Below, one piece after another: positions 1 through 8,637 of a DNA stretch of 64,000 nucleotides. The translations under genes were made by a program, and so were the position numbers. Position 1 is the stretch's first letter. Each line of letters opens with the position of its first letter. Below the pieces are notes generated by a model, which ran no database searches, was not told where the DNA came from, and saw nothing but the letters and a program-made list of their open reading frames with translations. Origin of the DNA: Candidatus Sphingomonas colombiensis (GTDB taxonomy: Bacteria; Pseudomonadota; Alphaproteobacteria; Sphingomonadales; Sphingomonadaceae); assembly GCA_029202845.1 (NCBI GenBank), contig CP119315.1, positions 1,123,501-1,187,500 of the forward strand, given 5' to 3'.

Positions 1-281
1 TTGCTTCCAAGGACTTCATCATCTCGATGATAGATGGCAAGCAGTATAAGACGCTCCGCCGCCATCTCGCCGGTCAGGGCCTTACTCCGGCGGAATATCG
101 CCAGCGTTATGGGCTTAAGCCGGATTACCCGATGGTTGCCGAAAGCTATTCGGAAGCGCGCCGCGCGATGGCTAAAAAGATTGGCCTTGGCCGCAAACCG
201 GGCATGAAGCGCAAGGCCGAAACCGAAAGCGCCCCATCCGGTCGCGGCCGTCGTAAAAACACGCCGCAGGCCGACGGCTGA
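1..281 (+). CDS. mucR: MucR/Ros-family transcriptional regulator, 3' part
   Basis: The reading frame is open at the left edge, so the N-terminus is missing. The visible 90 or so residues hold the Ros/MucR DNA-binding core: a KTLRRHL helix, the LTPAEYRQRYGLKPDYPMVA block, and a basic tail after KKIGLGRKPG. MucR proteins are nucleoid-associated or global repressors of exopolysaccharide, motility and cell-cycle genes in alphaproteobacteria. In classical Ros a zinc is held by two Cys and two His. Here the positions expected to be Cys read Ser and Asp in the stretch SMIDGKQYKTLRRHL, and the second His is absent. This resembles the zinc-free Ros homologues known from rhizobia. Family assignment is secure. 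Confidence 0.9.
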   Translation, partial: ASKDFIISMIDGKQYKTLRRHLAGQGLTPAEYRQRYGLKPDYPMVAESYSEARRAMAKKIGLGRKPGMKRKAETESAPSGRGRRKNTPQADG

Positions 282-801
282 CGATTGCGCCCGCATCCCT
301 GGCTCCGGTCGGGGAGGCGGGCGACATCGCAATTTTGTGAGCGTGAGACACGCGTTGGCAGGCGCTCGGTCGCGCAGCCACGATGCCTCCACCTGCCGCG
401 CGCGACAGCCATGCGCCTCCATCCTCGAGTGCGTAGCACTCCACTCGCTTGAGATAGGCGATCGGCCTGCCATCCTGATCCATTAATGCGCGTTAGCCCA
501 CGCGATCAGCGACGTCTGCGAAATCGTAATCCGCGCGCGCGATGGCATGGCGTATGGCTATGATCTATCGCGCGATGCGATATCCCCACCCTTCCATTAG
601 CCCGCCAATCCGCTCGCGGGTGCGAGCGCGGTCCCGACCAGCAACGAGGCCCGCGACAGCGCAAACAAACGTAAATGACGCGACAGACGCCTCACCCGCA
701 ATTGACGCATATCGCGCGCCTCGTTGTGAAGTTGCGCTGCCCAGGTGTTTGATCCCGCGGGTTGATGGTGTGATCCTTTCGTTGGAATGGAAGGAGGCGC
801 T
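282..801. other. 520 bp without a recognisable gene
   Basis: No convincing coding region lies between mucR and the transposase relic. Short frames exist on both strands. The most protein-like is on the minus strand and starts near 483 with DGRPIAYLKRVECYALEDGG, but it has no clear ribosome binding site and runs antisense into mucR. The stretch just before 802 resembles the leader of an IS481-type element, so the left end of the element probably lies about 30-60 bp upstream of 802. No terminal repeat could be fixed. Confidence 0.5.
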
Positions 802-1467
802 ATAGGACAGGTTCGTCGCGGGAGCGCCACGATCACGCACGCTGTCCGAGCAGCATGCAGCGATCGCGCACTTCGCTCGCGACGTTGAGCGGAGAGCTGG
901 GGATCAATCTCAAGACGGTAGCCCAATGGCGCGAGCGGACGACGGTCAAGGATTTGAAGACCCGGCCGAAAGCCCCTCGATCGACGACACTGACCGAAGC
1001 CGAGGAGGCAATGATGGTCGCGTTCCGGCACCACACGCTGCTGCCGCTGGACGATCGCCTCTATGCGATGCAGCCGTCGATCCGCACCTTCGCCGGTCGG
1101 CGGCGCACCGCCGCCTCCAGCCGCACGGCATCTCCCGGCTACCGGATGTCGAAGGCAACAAGCCCAAGCGACAACACCTCAAGCGTTATCCCATCGACTT
1201 CTTCCACATAGATATCCCCGAGGTGCAGACCGCCGACGGCAAGCTGTAACCGGTTGTGGGTATCGACCCCACCGGCAAGGACGCGACTTGATAGCCATGA
1301 ACAGCCGCGAACACATCGCGCCGACTTCATGGCTGCGTGTAAAGTCGCACTCCGGCTCAAGACGTTCAGCGGACTCACACCCTACGAGTACATCTGCAAA
1401 ATCTGGACACCGGATCCAGATCGATTCATTGCCAATCCGGTCCACCAGATGCCGGGACTAAACGACT
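802..1467 (+). pseudogene. Degraded IS481-family transposase
   Basis: Fragments of one IS481 transposase lie in order but in different frames. The N-terminus GQVRRGSATITHAVRAA begins at 805, behind ATA where ATG is expected. It shifts frame near 850 to MQRSRTSLATLSGELGIN. A second shift near 1085 leads to HGISRLPDVEGNKPKRQ and FFHIDIPEVQTADGKL, which ends at a stop at 1247-1249. A remnant GIDPTGKDAT follows. The sequence then jumps to DSHEQPRTHRADFMAA and the C-terminal LTPYEYICKIWTPDPDRF. The DDE catalytic core between these parts is deleted. The copy has at least two frameshifts, a lost start, an in-frame stop and a large deletion, so it cannot move itself. Confidence 0.85.
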
Positions 1468-1613
1468 GGCCGAATATCACGACCGATCGACACCAAGCGC
1501 GGGCCGAAATTAGCGATTTCGGCGCGTTTGCCGCGCGACATCATTCGGAGGCGGAAGCGCCCAAGCTGTATGAAACCGCCCCGCGAGCAAACTGCCGCGA
1601 CCGTCGAGTTGCG

Positions 1614-2576
1614 TTAGAGGCGGTGGAGCCAGTGGAAGAGTAACCGATTAACTTCCTCCGGCCGCTCCTGTTGCGTCCAGTGGCCGCATCCGTCGAGCAC
1701 ATGCCCTTCGACGCGCGGCACCAGCGGCTGCATCAGCGCGACCGGATCGGCCACCGCGCCAAACAAGGTCGTGGCGGGATCTTTGCCGCCGCCGATGAAC
1801 AACGCCGGCTGTTCGATACGCCGCTCCCGATAGGGCTGAAGCCAGGCGAAATCGCGCTCGTGATTGCGATAGCGGTTGATCGGCCCCCGAAACCCCGATG
1901 CCTCGAACGCCGCGACATAATAATCCAGATCGGCCGGCGAGAGCCATGCCGGGAAGGGGGCCGGGTCGACCATTCCTTCCAGCAACGTCGCGCCCGCCGC
2001 CTTGTCCGGCCAGGTGCCGGGCGGGGCATCGCCGGATATGGCGTAATAGAATTTGCGCAGGAAATCGCGCACGTCGCGCTCTGCCTCGGCCTCCGCCGGC
2101 CCCTCAGCCTGAAACCATTCCTGATAGAAGAAACGCCCCCTGGCGGTGAAGGCGGAGCGGAACACATCGGTGAACGGCCGCGTCGGCACGCCGGCATAAG
2201 GCACAGACAGCGCCGCGACCGCGCGGAAGCGATCCGGATGGACCAGCGCGCTGTTCCACACCATCGGCGCACCCCAATCATGCCCAACAAGGATCGCCGG
2301 CTCCGCCAGTTGCAGCGCGCGCGCCACCGCGACGATATCCGCCACCATATGCTCCATCGCATAGGCCTCGACCGCATCCGGCTTGTCCGAGCCACCATAG
2401 CCGCGCACGTCGATCGCCGCCGCGGTGAAGCCGGCGCGGGCCACCGGCCCGATCTGGTGCCGCCATGAATACCAGCTTTCCGGGAAGCCATGGACCATCA
2501 GCACCAACGGCCCCTGCCCCTCCACGGCGACTCGCAGGCGAAGCTCGCCCGTGTCGATCATGCGGAAATCGGTCAT
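1614..2576 (-). CDS. Alpha/beta hydrolase, soluble epoxide hydrolase type
   Basis: A 320-residue alpha/beta-hydrolase with the oxyanion-hole motif HGFP (residues 29-32) and a nucleophile elbow GHDWG in which the nucleophile is Asp (D100). The C-terminal catalytic His lies in GCGHWTQQERPEEV (about H299). An Asp nucleophile followed by Trp, plus the HGFPESWYSWRHQ block, is typical of soluble epoxide hydrolases that open epoxides to vicinal diols through an ester intermediate. Haloalkane dehalogenases share the Asp but differ around it. There is no signal peptide, so it is cytoplasmic. It stands alone downstream of the cox genes, behind their terminator, and its substrate cannot be read from context. 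Confidence 0.88.
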   Translation of the reverse strand: MTDFRMIDTGELRLRVAVEGQGPLVLMVHGFPESWYSWRHQIGPVARAGFTAAAIDVRGYGGSDKPDAVEAYAMEHMVADIVAVARALQLAEPAILVGHDWGAPMVWNSALVHPDRFRAVAALSVPYAGVPTRPFTDVFRSAFTARGRFFYQEWFQAEGPAEAEAERDVRDFLRKFYYAISGDAPPGTWPDKAAGATLLEGMVDPAPFPAWLSPADLDYYVAAFEASGFRGPINRYRNHERDFAWLQPYRERRIEQPALFIGGGKDPATTLFGAVADPVALMQPLVPRVEGHVLDGCGHWTQQERPEEVNRLLFHWLHRL

Positions 2577-2656
2577 CGCGCACTCCCTCCGGCCGGCAAT
2601 ATGCCGATCATGTCACACTGGCGCCTGCTGCCAAAACCCGCGCCACGGCCCCAAAA

Positions 2657-2697
2657 GCAAAACGCCCCGCGGTTTCCCGCGAGGCGCTTCGTTTTGC
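2657..2697 (-). terminator. Rho-independent terminator of coxBA
   Basis: An 8-bp outer stem (GCAAAACG at 2657-2664 with CGTTTTGC at 2690-2697) encloses a GC-rich inner stem around a TTTC loop. Read on the minus strand the hairpin ends in a T-rich stretch (2651-2656). It lies 16 bp beyond the coxA stop. Confidence 0.8.
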
Positions 2698-2712
2698 CGA
2701 TCGAGCAAGCGA

Positions 2713-4392
2713 TCAATGATGCTGATCGTCGTCGATGATCGGCAGCGTTTCGAACTGGTGATACGGCGGCGGGGAGGACAGCGTCCACTCCAGCGTCGTC
2801 GCGCCTTCGCCCCACGGATTGTCGCCCGCCTTCTTGCCCGCGATCAGCGAGATGATCACGTTGACGAAGAAGATCACCATGCCGGCGGCCATGATCATGT
2901 AACCGACCGTGGCGATCGTGTTCCAGTGCGCGAAGCCATCCGGATAATCCGGGTAACGGCGCGGCATGCCCTGCAGGCCCAGGAAGTGCATCGGGAAGAA
3001 CATGATGTTCACGCCGGCAAAGAACACCCAGAAGTGCAGATGGCCGAGGAACTCGTTGAGCATCTTCCCCGACATCTTCGGGAACCAGTAGTAGAAGCCC
3101 GCGAACAGCGAGAACACCGCGCCGAGGCTCAGCACGTAGTGGAAATGCGCCACCACGTAATAGGTGTCCTGCATGTAATCGTCGACGCCGCCGTTGGCGA
3201 GCACCACGCCCGTCACGCCGCCCACGGTGAACATGAAGATGAAGCCGATCGCCCACACCATCGGGGTGCGGAACGTGAGGCTGCCGCCCCACATCGTGGC
3301 GATCCACGAGAAGATCTTGATGCCGGTCGGCACCGCGATCACCATCGTGGCGGCGGTGAAATACATCTTGGTGTTCACGGAGAGGCCGGTCGTGAACATG
3401 TGGTGCGCCCACACGACGAACCCGACCACGCCGATCGCGACCATGGCATAGGCCATGCCGAGATAGCCGAACACGGGCTTGCGGCTGAAAGTGGAGATGA
3501 TCTGGCTGACGATGCCGAAGCCCGGCAGGATCATGATGTACACTTCGGGGTGGCCGAAGAACCAGAACAGATGCTGGTACAGGATCGGATCGCCGCCACC
3601 GGCCGGATCGAAGAAGGTGGTGCCGAAGTTACGATCGGTCAGCAGCATCGTGATCGCCGCCGCGAGCACCGGCAGCGCGAGCAGCAGCAGGAACGCGGTG
3701 ACCAGCACCGACCATACGAACAGCGGCATCTTGTGCAGGGTCATGCCCGGCGCGCGCATGTTGAAGATGGTGGTGATGAAGTTGATCGCACCGAGGATCG
3801 ACGATGCGCCCGCAAGGTGGAGCGAAAGGATCGCCATGTCGGTCGACGGCCCCGGCTCACCATAAGTGGAGAGCGGCGCATAGAGCGTCCAGCCATTGCC
3901 GGCGCCACCGAAGAACGGCGAGGCGAGCAGCAGCGAGAACGCCGGGATCAACAGCCAGAACGAGATGTTGTTCATGCGCGGGAACGCCATGTCCGGCGCG
4001 CCGATCATCAGCGGGACGAACCAGTTGCCGAACGCGCCGATCATCGCGGGCATGACCATGAAGAACACCATGATCAGGCCGTGCGCCGTCACCATCACGT
4101 TCCACAGGTGGAGCGATTCGTCGAGGCTCGCCTCGCCGCCGTGCAACATGCCGGCCCAGCCCTGAAGGTACTGGATGCCCGGATGCATCAGCTCCGCGCG
4201 CATCAGGCCCGAAATCGCGCCGCCGATGATGCCGGCGCAGATCGCGAAGATCAGATAAAGGGTGCCGATGTCCTTGTGGTTCGTCGACATGAACCAGCGG
4301 GCGAAAAAGCCCGGCTTGTGATCGGCATCATGATGGTGATCGTGCGCGTGATGCGCCTCGAACGCCGAAGGTTGGATCGCGGTATCGGTCAT
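2713..4392 (-). CDS. coxA: Cytochrome c oxidase subunit I (aa3 type)
   Basis: A 559-residue heme-copper oxidase catalytic subunit with about 12 membrane segments. Expected ligands are visible: the heme a His in VTAHGLIMVFF (H104), the CuB His and cross-linked Tyr in FGHPEVY (H281, Y285), the CuB pair WAHHMF (H330, H331), and the heme a3/heme a pair in VAHFHYV (H416, H418). The Tyr four residues after the His places it in the A-type family. The N-terminus is unusually His/Asp-rich (FEAHHAHDHHHDADH). I chose the ATG at 4392 because homology starts there; it follows the coxB stop by 2 bp, so the two are translationally linked. It reduces O2 to water and pumps protons in the inner membrane. Confidence 0.97.
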   Translation of the reverse strand: MTDTAIQPSAFEAHHAHDHHHDADHKPGFFARWFMSTNHKDIGTLYLIFAICAGIIGGAISGLMRAELMHPGIQYLQGWAGMLHGGEASLDESLHLWNVMVTAHGLIMVFFMVMPAMIGAFGNWFVPLMIGAPDMAFPRMNNISFWLLIPAFSLLLASPFFGGAGNGWTLYAPLSTYGEPGPSTDMAILSLHLAGASSILGAINFITTIFNMRAPGMTLHKMPLFVWSVLVTAFLLLLALPVLAAAITMLLTDRNFGTTFFDPAGGGDPILYQHLFWFFGHPEVYIMILPGFGIVSQIISTFSRKPVFGYLGMAYAMVAIGVVGFVVWAHHMFTTGLSVNTKMYFTAATMVIAVPTGIKIFSWIATMWGGSLTFRTPMVWAIGFIFMFTVGGVTGVVLANGGVDDYMQDTYYVVAHFHYVLSLGAVFSLFAGFYYWFPKMSGKMLNEFLGHLHFWVFFAGVNIMFFPMHFLGLQGMPRRYPDYPDGFAHWNTIATVGYMIMAAGMVIFFVNVIISLIAGKKAGDNPWGEGATTLEWTLSSPPPYHQFETLPIIDDDQHH

Positions 4393-4394
4393 AA

Positions 4395-5501
4395 TCAGCG
4401 TCCCGTCGCGCCGGCGGCAGCCGCATTCGCGGTCGCCGCCTCGGCGGTGTTGGTGGGGGCGGCGGCGTTCGCGGCCGGCGCGGAGGCGTTCGCGGCGGCA
4501 TCGGCCGGTGCGGCGGCGGGAGCCGCTGCCTCGGCCGGCTTCGCGGCGCCCGGCATCGTGCCGCCCTTTGCCTTCACCCATGCGGCGAATTCGGCCGGCG
4601 AAACCGCCTCGACCGCGATCGGCATGAACGCGTGGCGCGCGCCACACAGTTCCGAACACTGCCCGAAATAGAGGCCCGGCTTGTCGATCGTGAAGCTCGT
4701 CTCGTTGAGACGGCCCGGCACCGCATCGAGCTTGATCCAGAACGCGGGCACCGCCCAGCTGTGGATCACGTCGTTCGCGGTGGTGATCAGGCGGATCGGC
4801 ACGCCGACCGGCAGCACGATGCGATTATCGGTGGCGAGCAGGCGCGGGCCATCCGCGTCGGTGCGATAACGCTCGCCCGCGCCGACCTGATCCTTTTCCT
4901 TCAGCATGTTGGCGGTGATCTCAAACCCGCCATTATCTGGATATTGGTAGGTCCAATACCATTGGTTGCCGATCGCCTTCAGCGTGATCGCATTGGCCGG
5001 CGCCGGCTTGTACTGAGCGGAAAGCAGCCCGATCGACGGCACGGCGACCGCGACCAGGATCAGCACCGGCAGCAACGTCCAGACGATTTCGATCGCGGTG
5101 TTGTGGCTGGTCTTCGACGGCACCGGGTTCGCGGCGCGGCGATAGCGGATGCCGACCCAGATCAGCAGCGCGAGCACCAGCACGCAGATCGCGGTGATCA
5201 GCGGCAGCAGGATGTAATTGTGGAAATCATGCGCGCGCTGGCCGATCTTGGTCACCTGCGGCTGAAGGTGCATCAGGCCGTCGGTCGGCTGGCCGATCAA
5301 CGGCTTGGCCGTCATCGCCGGCGCGCCGTCCATCGCCAGTTCCGGCGACGCCGGTGTCGTTGCGGCCGGTGTTGCGGCGGCTGGCGCTGCCGCGGTGGCG
5401 GCTGGCGCCTCAGTTTTCGCGGGTGCCTGCGCGGCAACGGGCGCGAGCCCGGCCAACGCGAGGCCGGCCGCGAGAGCCAATCCTTTGAACGCGATTCTCA
5501 T
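4395..5501 (-). CDS. coxB: Cytochrome c oxidase subunit II
   Basis: A 368-residue subunit carrying the CuA centre that takes electrons from cytochrome c. It has a signal peptide (MRIAFKGLALAAGLALAGLA), an Ala/Pro/Thr-rich linker, two membrane helices and a periplasmic cupredoxin domain. CuA ligands are in GQCSELCGARHAFMPIAV (C282, C286, H290, M293), with a further His in DVIHSWAVP. After the domain comes a low-complexity Ala/Asn tail of about 50 residues, longer than usual. The start is the ATG before the signal peptide. The gene is first in the coxB-coxA pair. Subunit III and the assembly genes ctaB and cox11 are not next to it. Confidence 0.96.
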   Translation of the reverse strand: MRIAFKGLALAAGLALAGLAPVAAQAPAKTEAPAATAAAPAAATPAATTPASPELAMDGAPAMTAKPLIGQPTDGLMHLQPQVTKIGQRAHDFHNYILLPLITAICVLVLALLIWVGIRYRRAANPVPSKTSHNTAIEIVWTLLPVLILVAVAVPSIGLLSAQYKPAPANAITLKAIGNQWYWTYQYPDNGGFEITANMLKEKDQVGAGERYRTDADGPRLLATDNRIVLPVGVPIRLITTANDVIHSWAVPAFWIKLDAVPGRLNETSFTIDKPGLYFGQCSELCGARHAFMPIAVEAVSPAEFAAWVKAKGGTMPGAAKPAEAAAPAAAPADAAANASAPAANAAAPTNTAEAATANAAAAGATGR

Positions 5502-5687
5502 CGTCTTGTTGTCACCCCTGCCTGTCCCGGCCCCCGCCTGCGCGGCGCAGATTCCGTCCATTCGGCCTGCGCTATACGCAGCCCGCCCCCCCGCCTCAAG
5601 CGCCTAAGGGCATTTTTGGGCATCGGCGTTGCGCGCGCCTCCGCTCGACCGTATCTGCACGAAGGAGCGAAACGCGAAAGGATATCC

Positions 5688-6272
5688 ATGAACGACGACG
5701 AGGTGCTGGCCGAGTTTCGCGCGGCGGACGCGCTGCTCGAAGGGCATTTCATCCTTTCATCGGGGCTGCGCAGCTCGCGCTATCTGCAATGCGCGCGCGT
5801 ATTGATGGATCCGCGACGCGGCGCGCGGCTGGCCGAGGCGCTCGTCGCGCGCATCCCGGCGGCGCTGCGCGCGCGGATCAGCGCGGTCGTCTCGCCGGCG
5901 ATGGGCGGCGTGATCGCGGGGCATGAGATGGCGCGCGCGCTCGGCGTCGAGGCGATGTTCGTCGAGCGGCCCGACGGCACGTTCGCGCTGCGCCGCGGCT
6001 TCCGCCTCGCACCGGGGCAGGAAGTGCTGATGATGGAGGATGTCGTCACCACCGGGCTTTCCAGCCGCGAGGCGATCAAGGCCATCGAAGCGGCAGGCGG
6101 CAGGGTGATCGCGGGCGCAGCGCTGGTCGATCGCTCGAACGGCGCGGTCGATCTGGGCGTGCCGTTCTTCCCGCTGATCCGGCTCGAGGTACCGACCTAT
6201 GCGGCCGACGCGCTGCCGCCCGAGCTCGCCGCGATCCCCGCGATCAAGCCGGGCAGCAGGGCCGCCGCGTGA
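5688..6272 (+). CDS. pyrE: Orotate phosphoribosyltransferase
   Basis: A 194-residue type I phosphoribosyltransferase that makes OMP from orotate and PRPP in pyrimidine synthesis. The PRPP-binding loop reads VLMMEDVVTTGLSS, and the N-terminal FILSSGLRSSRYLQC block is typical of the alphaproteobacterial branch. I chose the ATG at 5688 because it follows a GAAAGG ribosome binding site and starts the homology; the frame is open much further upstream, but that part is antisense to coxB. It is divergent from coxB and first in a chain of overlapping genes, with its TGA overlapping the GTG of pdxJ. Confidence 0.93.
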   Translation: MNDDEVLAEFRAADALLEGHFILSSGLRSSRYLQCARVLMDPRRGARLAEALVARIPAALRARISAVVSPAMGGVIAGHEMARALGVEAMFVERPDGTFALRRGFRLAPGQEVLMMEDVVTTGLSSREAIKAIEAAGGRVIAGAALVDRSNGAVDLGVPFFPLIRLEVPTYAADALPPELAAIPAIKPGSRAAA

Positions 6273-7021
6273 GCCACGCGCCGCGCCGCGCTGACGATCA
6301 CTGGCTTCGGCTGGGGGTCAACATCGATCACGTCGCGACCGTGCGCAACGCGCGCGGCGGCGCGACACCCGATCCGGTGCGCGCGGCGCTGATGGCGGCG
6401 GAAGCGGGGGCGGACGGCATCACCGCGCATCTGCGCGAGGATCGCCGCCACATCACCGACACGGATATCGCGCGGCTCTCCGCGGAACTGTCGATCCCGC
6501 TCAACCTCGAAATGGCTGCGACCGAGGAGATGCTGGCGATCGCGCTGCGCCATCGCCCGCACGCGACCTGCATCGTTCCCGAAAAGCGCGAGGAGCGGAC
6601 GACCGAGGGCGGGCTCGACGCGGCGGGGCAACACAATCACCTCGCCCCGATGGTCAGCGCGCTGGGCGCCGCGAACATCCGCGTCTCGCTGTTCATCGAG
6701 CCGGACCCACGCCAGATCGAGGCCGCGCTGCGGCTCGGCGCGCCGGTGGTGGAGCTGCACACCGGCCGCTATGCCGAACTTTCGGGCGAGGCGCGCGCGA
6801 CCGAATTGCGCCGGCTGACCGACGCGGCGGCGCTGGCGGCGAAGAACGGCATCGAGGTCCACGCCGGCCACGGCCTCACTTATGACAATGTCGCACCCGT
6901 CGCCGCGATCCCGCAGGTCCGCGAACTCAACATCGGCCATTTCCTGATCGGCGAGGCGATCTTCGTCGGCCTCGCGGATAGCGTCCAGCGGATGCGCGAA
7001 TTGATGGACGCCGCGCGGTGA
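6269..7021 (+). CDS. pdxJ: Pyridoxine 5'-phosphate synthase
   Basis: A 250-residue TIM-barrel enzyme that joins 1-deoxyxylulose 5-phosphate and 3-amino-2-oxopropyl phosphate to form pyridoxine 5'-phosphate, the last ring-forming step of vitamin B6 synthesis. Signature blocks are NIDHVATVRNARGG, HLREDRRHI, VPEKREERTTEGG, VHAGHGLTYDNV and LNIGHFLIGEAIF. Length is normal. It starts with GTG inside the pyrE stop codon and ends at a TGA that overlaps the GTG of the next gene. pdxJ followed closely by acpS is a common proteobacterial arrangement. Confidence 0.96.
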   Translation: MSHAPRRADDHWLRLGVNIDHVATVRNARGGATPDPVRAALMAAEAGADGITAHLREDRRHITDTDIARLSAELSIPLNLEMAATEEMLAIALRHRPHATCIVPEKREERTTEGGLDAAGQHNHLAPMVSALGAANIRVSLFIEPDPRQIEAALRLGAPVVELHTGRYAELSGEARATELRRLTDAAALAAKNGIEVHAGHGLTYDNVAPVAAIPQVRELNIGHFLIGEAIFVGLADSVQRMRELMDAAR

Positions 7022-7272
7022 GCCAGCAGCTGCGCTTCATCGACACGCAATGGCGATGGATGCGTCGTTTTTTTATCGTTTGGCCATTTTGGTGCGCACT
7101 CATAATCGGCATAAATATCTGGAGTGATGCCCAGGCAGGGCGCCCTTTCGATTGGGGCAATCTTTTGTTTGGGTCGGGGATCGCGCTGTTTGGAGGCGTA
7201 GTCTTCTTCTTTTCGCGAGCGATCTTCAAATTCGTTCGCGGGTTCGTTTCAAACCGTGAAGACATGCGATGA
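7018..7272 (+). CDS. Small two-helix membrane protein
   Basis: An 84-residue protein, not assigned to a family. It begins with a polar, aromatic N-terminus (QLRFIDTQWRWMRR), then has two hydrophobic helices (about residues 18-35 and 48-68) joined by a short loop, and a basic tail. Its GTG start overlaps the pdxJ stop and its TGA overlaps the acpS ATG, so it should be translated with both. The DNA is visibly poorer in G+C than its neighbours, with T-runs such as the one at about 7068-7075, which fits a hydrophobic protein but could also mean later arrival. Coding status is supported by the coupling on both sides. Confidence 0.7.
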   Translation: MSQQLRFIDTQWRWMRRFFIVWPFWCALIIGINIWSDAQAGRPFDWGNLLFGSGIALFGGVVFFFSRAIFKFVRGFVSNREDMR

Positions 7273-7673
7273 TCATCGGCCTCGGCTCCGATCTGTGCAA
7301 TATCGAGCGCATTCAGGCATCGCTCGATCGCTTCGGCGAGCGGTTCGAGAACCGCGTGTTCACCGAGATCGAACGCGCCAAGGCGGCCAAACGCCCGTTC
7401 ACCCGCGCCGGCACCTATGCCAAGCGTTTCGCCGCAAAGGAGGCTTTCTCCAAGGCGGTCGGAACCGGATTCAAGCGCGGCGTGTTCATGCGGGACATCG
7501 GGGTCGTCAATGCGCCGTCCGGCGCCCCTACACTCGCGTTGACCGGGGGGGCGAAGGCAAGGCTTGACGCAATGATTCCCGAAGGCCACGGCGCGCGCAT
7601 CCATCTGACCCTTACCGACGATCACCCCTGGGCACAGGCGTTCGTGATCATCGAAGCGGTCGTGCAAGAGTAA
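7269..7673 (+). CDS. acpS: Holo-[acyl-carrier-protein] synthase
   Basis: A 134-residue AcpS-type phosphopantetheinyl transferase. It moves 4'-phosphopantetheine from CoA to a serine on apo-ACP, activating fatty-acid synthesis. The two metal-binding signatures are present: IIGLGSDLCNIERI (Asp8) and KRFAAKEAFSKA (Glu58). Length is typical. The ATG overlaps the stop of the small membrane protein, and lepB starts 4 bp after its stop. acpS next to lepB is a conserved alphaproteobacterial pairing. Confidence 0.95.
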   Translation: MIIGLGSDLCNIERIQASLDRFGERFENRVFTEIERAKAAKRPFTRAGTYAKRFAAKEAFSKAVGTGFKRGVFMRDIGVVNAPSGAPTLALTGGAKARLDAMIPEGHGARIHLTLTDDHPWAQAFVIIEAVVQE

Positions 7674-7677
7674 ATAT

Positions 7678-8637
7678 ATGGCCGAGGAGCTGGCATTGAC
7701 GAGCGAACCGCCGGCCGCGCAGGAAACCACCCCACGTCGCGGCGTCGACTGGCGAGGCGAGTTGCGCGGCATGTTCTGGCTGATTCTCGCGGTGTTGGGG
7801 TTTCACAGCTTCATCGCCAAGCCATTCTATATCCCCAGCGAATCGATGCTGCCGGGGCTGGAAGTGGGCGACCGGCTGGTCGTATCCAAATATGCCTATG
7901 GCTGGTCGTTCGTATCCCCGACGATCCCCAATCCGGTCGCGATCTTCGAAAGCGTGGTGCTGCGCAAGCCGGAGGATAGCTGGTCGGTCCAGCTTCCCTT
8001 CATCAAGGGCCGGCTGTGGGGCAAGATGCCGGAACGCGGCGACGTGGTGATCGTCACCCCGCCCGGCCAGACGAGCGACTATATCAAGCGCGTGATCGGG
8101 CTGCCCGGCGATACGCTGGAAGTGCGCGGCGGCGTGGTGATCCTGAACGGCAAGCCGGTCGCGCGCGGCCCGATGCATTATCGCGATCTGCCGGTGGACG
8201 CCAATGCCACCTGCGACCCCGTGCAATATCCCGGCGCGCGCGTGACGCTGCCGAGCGGCGCTACGGTCTGCCGGCTGCCGATCGTGACCGAAACGCTGCC
8301 CAACGGCCGCCGCTACGACACGGTCGATCTGGTGCCGGACAGCCCCGGCGATTTCTATCGCGTGGGCGATCCGATCACGATTCCGGCCGGCCATATCTTC
8401 CTGATGGGCGATAATCGCGATCGTTCCGCCGACAGCCGCTTCGCGCTGGGCGGGCTCGATCGCGGGCTCGGCGGGCCGGTGCCGTGGGAGAATCTGGGCG
8501 GCCGTGCGGAGTTCATCACCTTCTCGGTCGATGGCAATGCGACGCTCAATCCGCTGAGCTGGTGGAGCTCGCTGCGCGCGGGCCGCGCCGGCACCTCGCT
8601 CCATCCAGCTCGGGTTGCGCCGGAGCAGGGGCGTTGA
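7678..8637 (+). CDS. lepB: Signal peptidase I
   Basis: A 319-residue inner-membrane serine protease that removes Sec and Tat signal peptides. One transmembrane helix (about residues 31-48) precedes box B, YIPSESMLPGL, with the catalytic Ser56. Box D holds the general base Lys137 in DYIKRVIGLPGD, and box E reads GDNRDRSADSRF, where GDNRDNSxDSR is the more usual form. A Cys pair lies in a periplasmic insertion (about residues 180-200). In many alphaproteobacteria rnc and era follow lepB; here an AI-2E transporter overlaps its stop instead. Confidence 0.95.
   Translation: MAEELALTSEPPAAQETTPRRGVDWRGELRGMFWLILAVLGFHSFIAKPFYIPSESMLPGLEVGDRLVVSKYAYGWSFVSPTIPNPVAIFESVVLRKPEDSWSVQLPFIKGRLWGKMPERGDVVIVTPPGQTSDYIKRVIGLPGDTLEVRGGVVILNGKPVARGPMHYRDLPVDANATCDPVQYPGARVTLPSGATVCRLPIVTETLPNGRRYDTVDLVPDSPGDFYRVGDPITIPAGHIFLMGDNRDRSADSRFALGGLDRGLGGPVPWENLGGRAEFITFSVDGNATLNPLSWWSSLRAGRAGTSLHPARVAPEQGR

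Noticed and set aside
172..483. Minus-strand frame starting DGRPIAYLKRVECYALEDGG
   Set aside because: The N-terminal 25 residues look protein-like, but the rest does not, there is no clear ribosome binding site, and it overlaps mucR antisense. It could be a fragment of a lost gene.
2425..4671. Very long open frame on the plus strand (748 codons)
   Set aside because: It is antisense to coxA, is dominated by His/Asp/Glu/Arg runs produced by reading GC-rich codons backwards, and has no recognisable domain.
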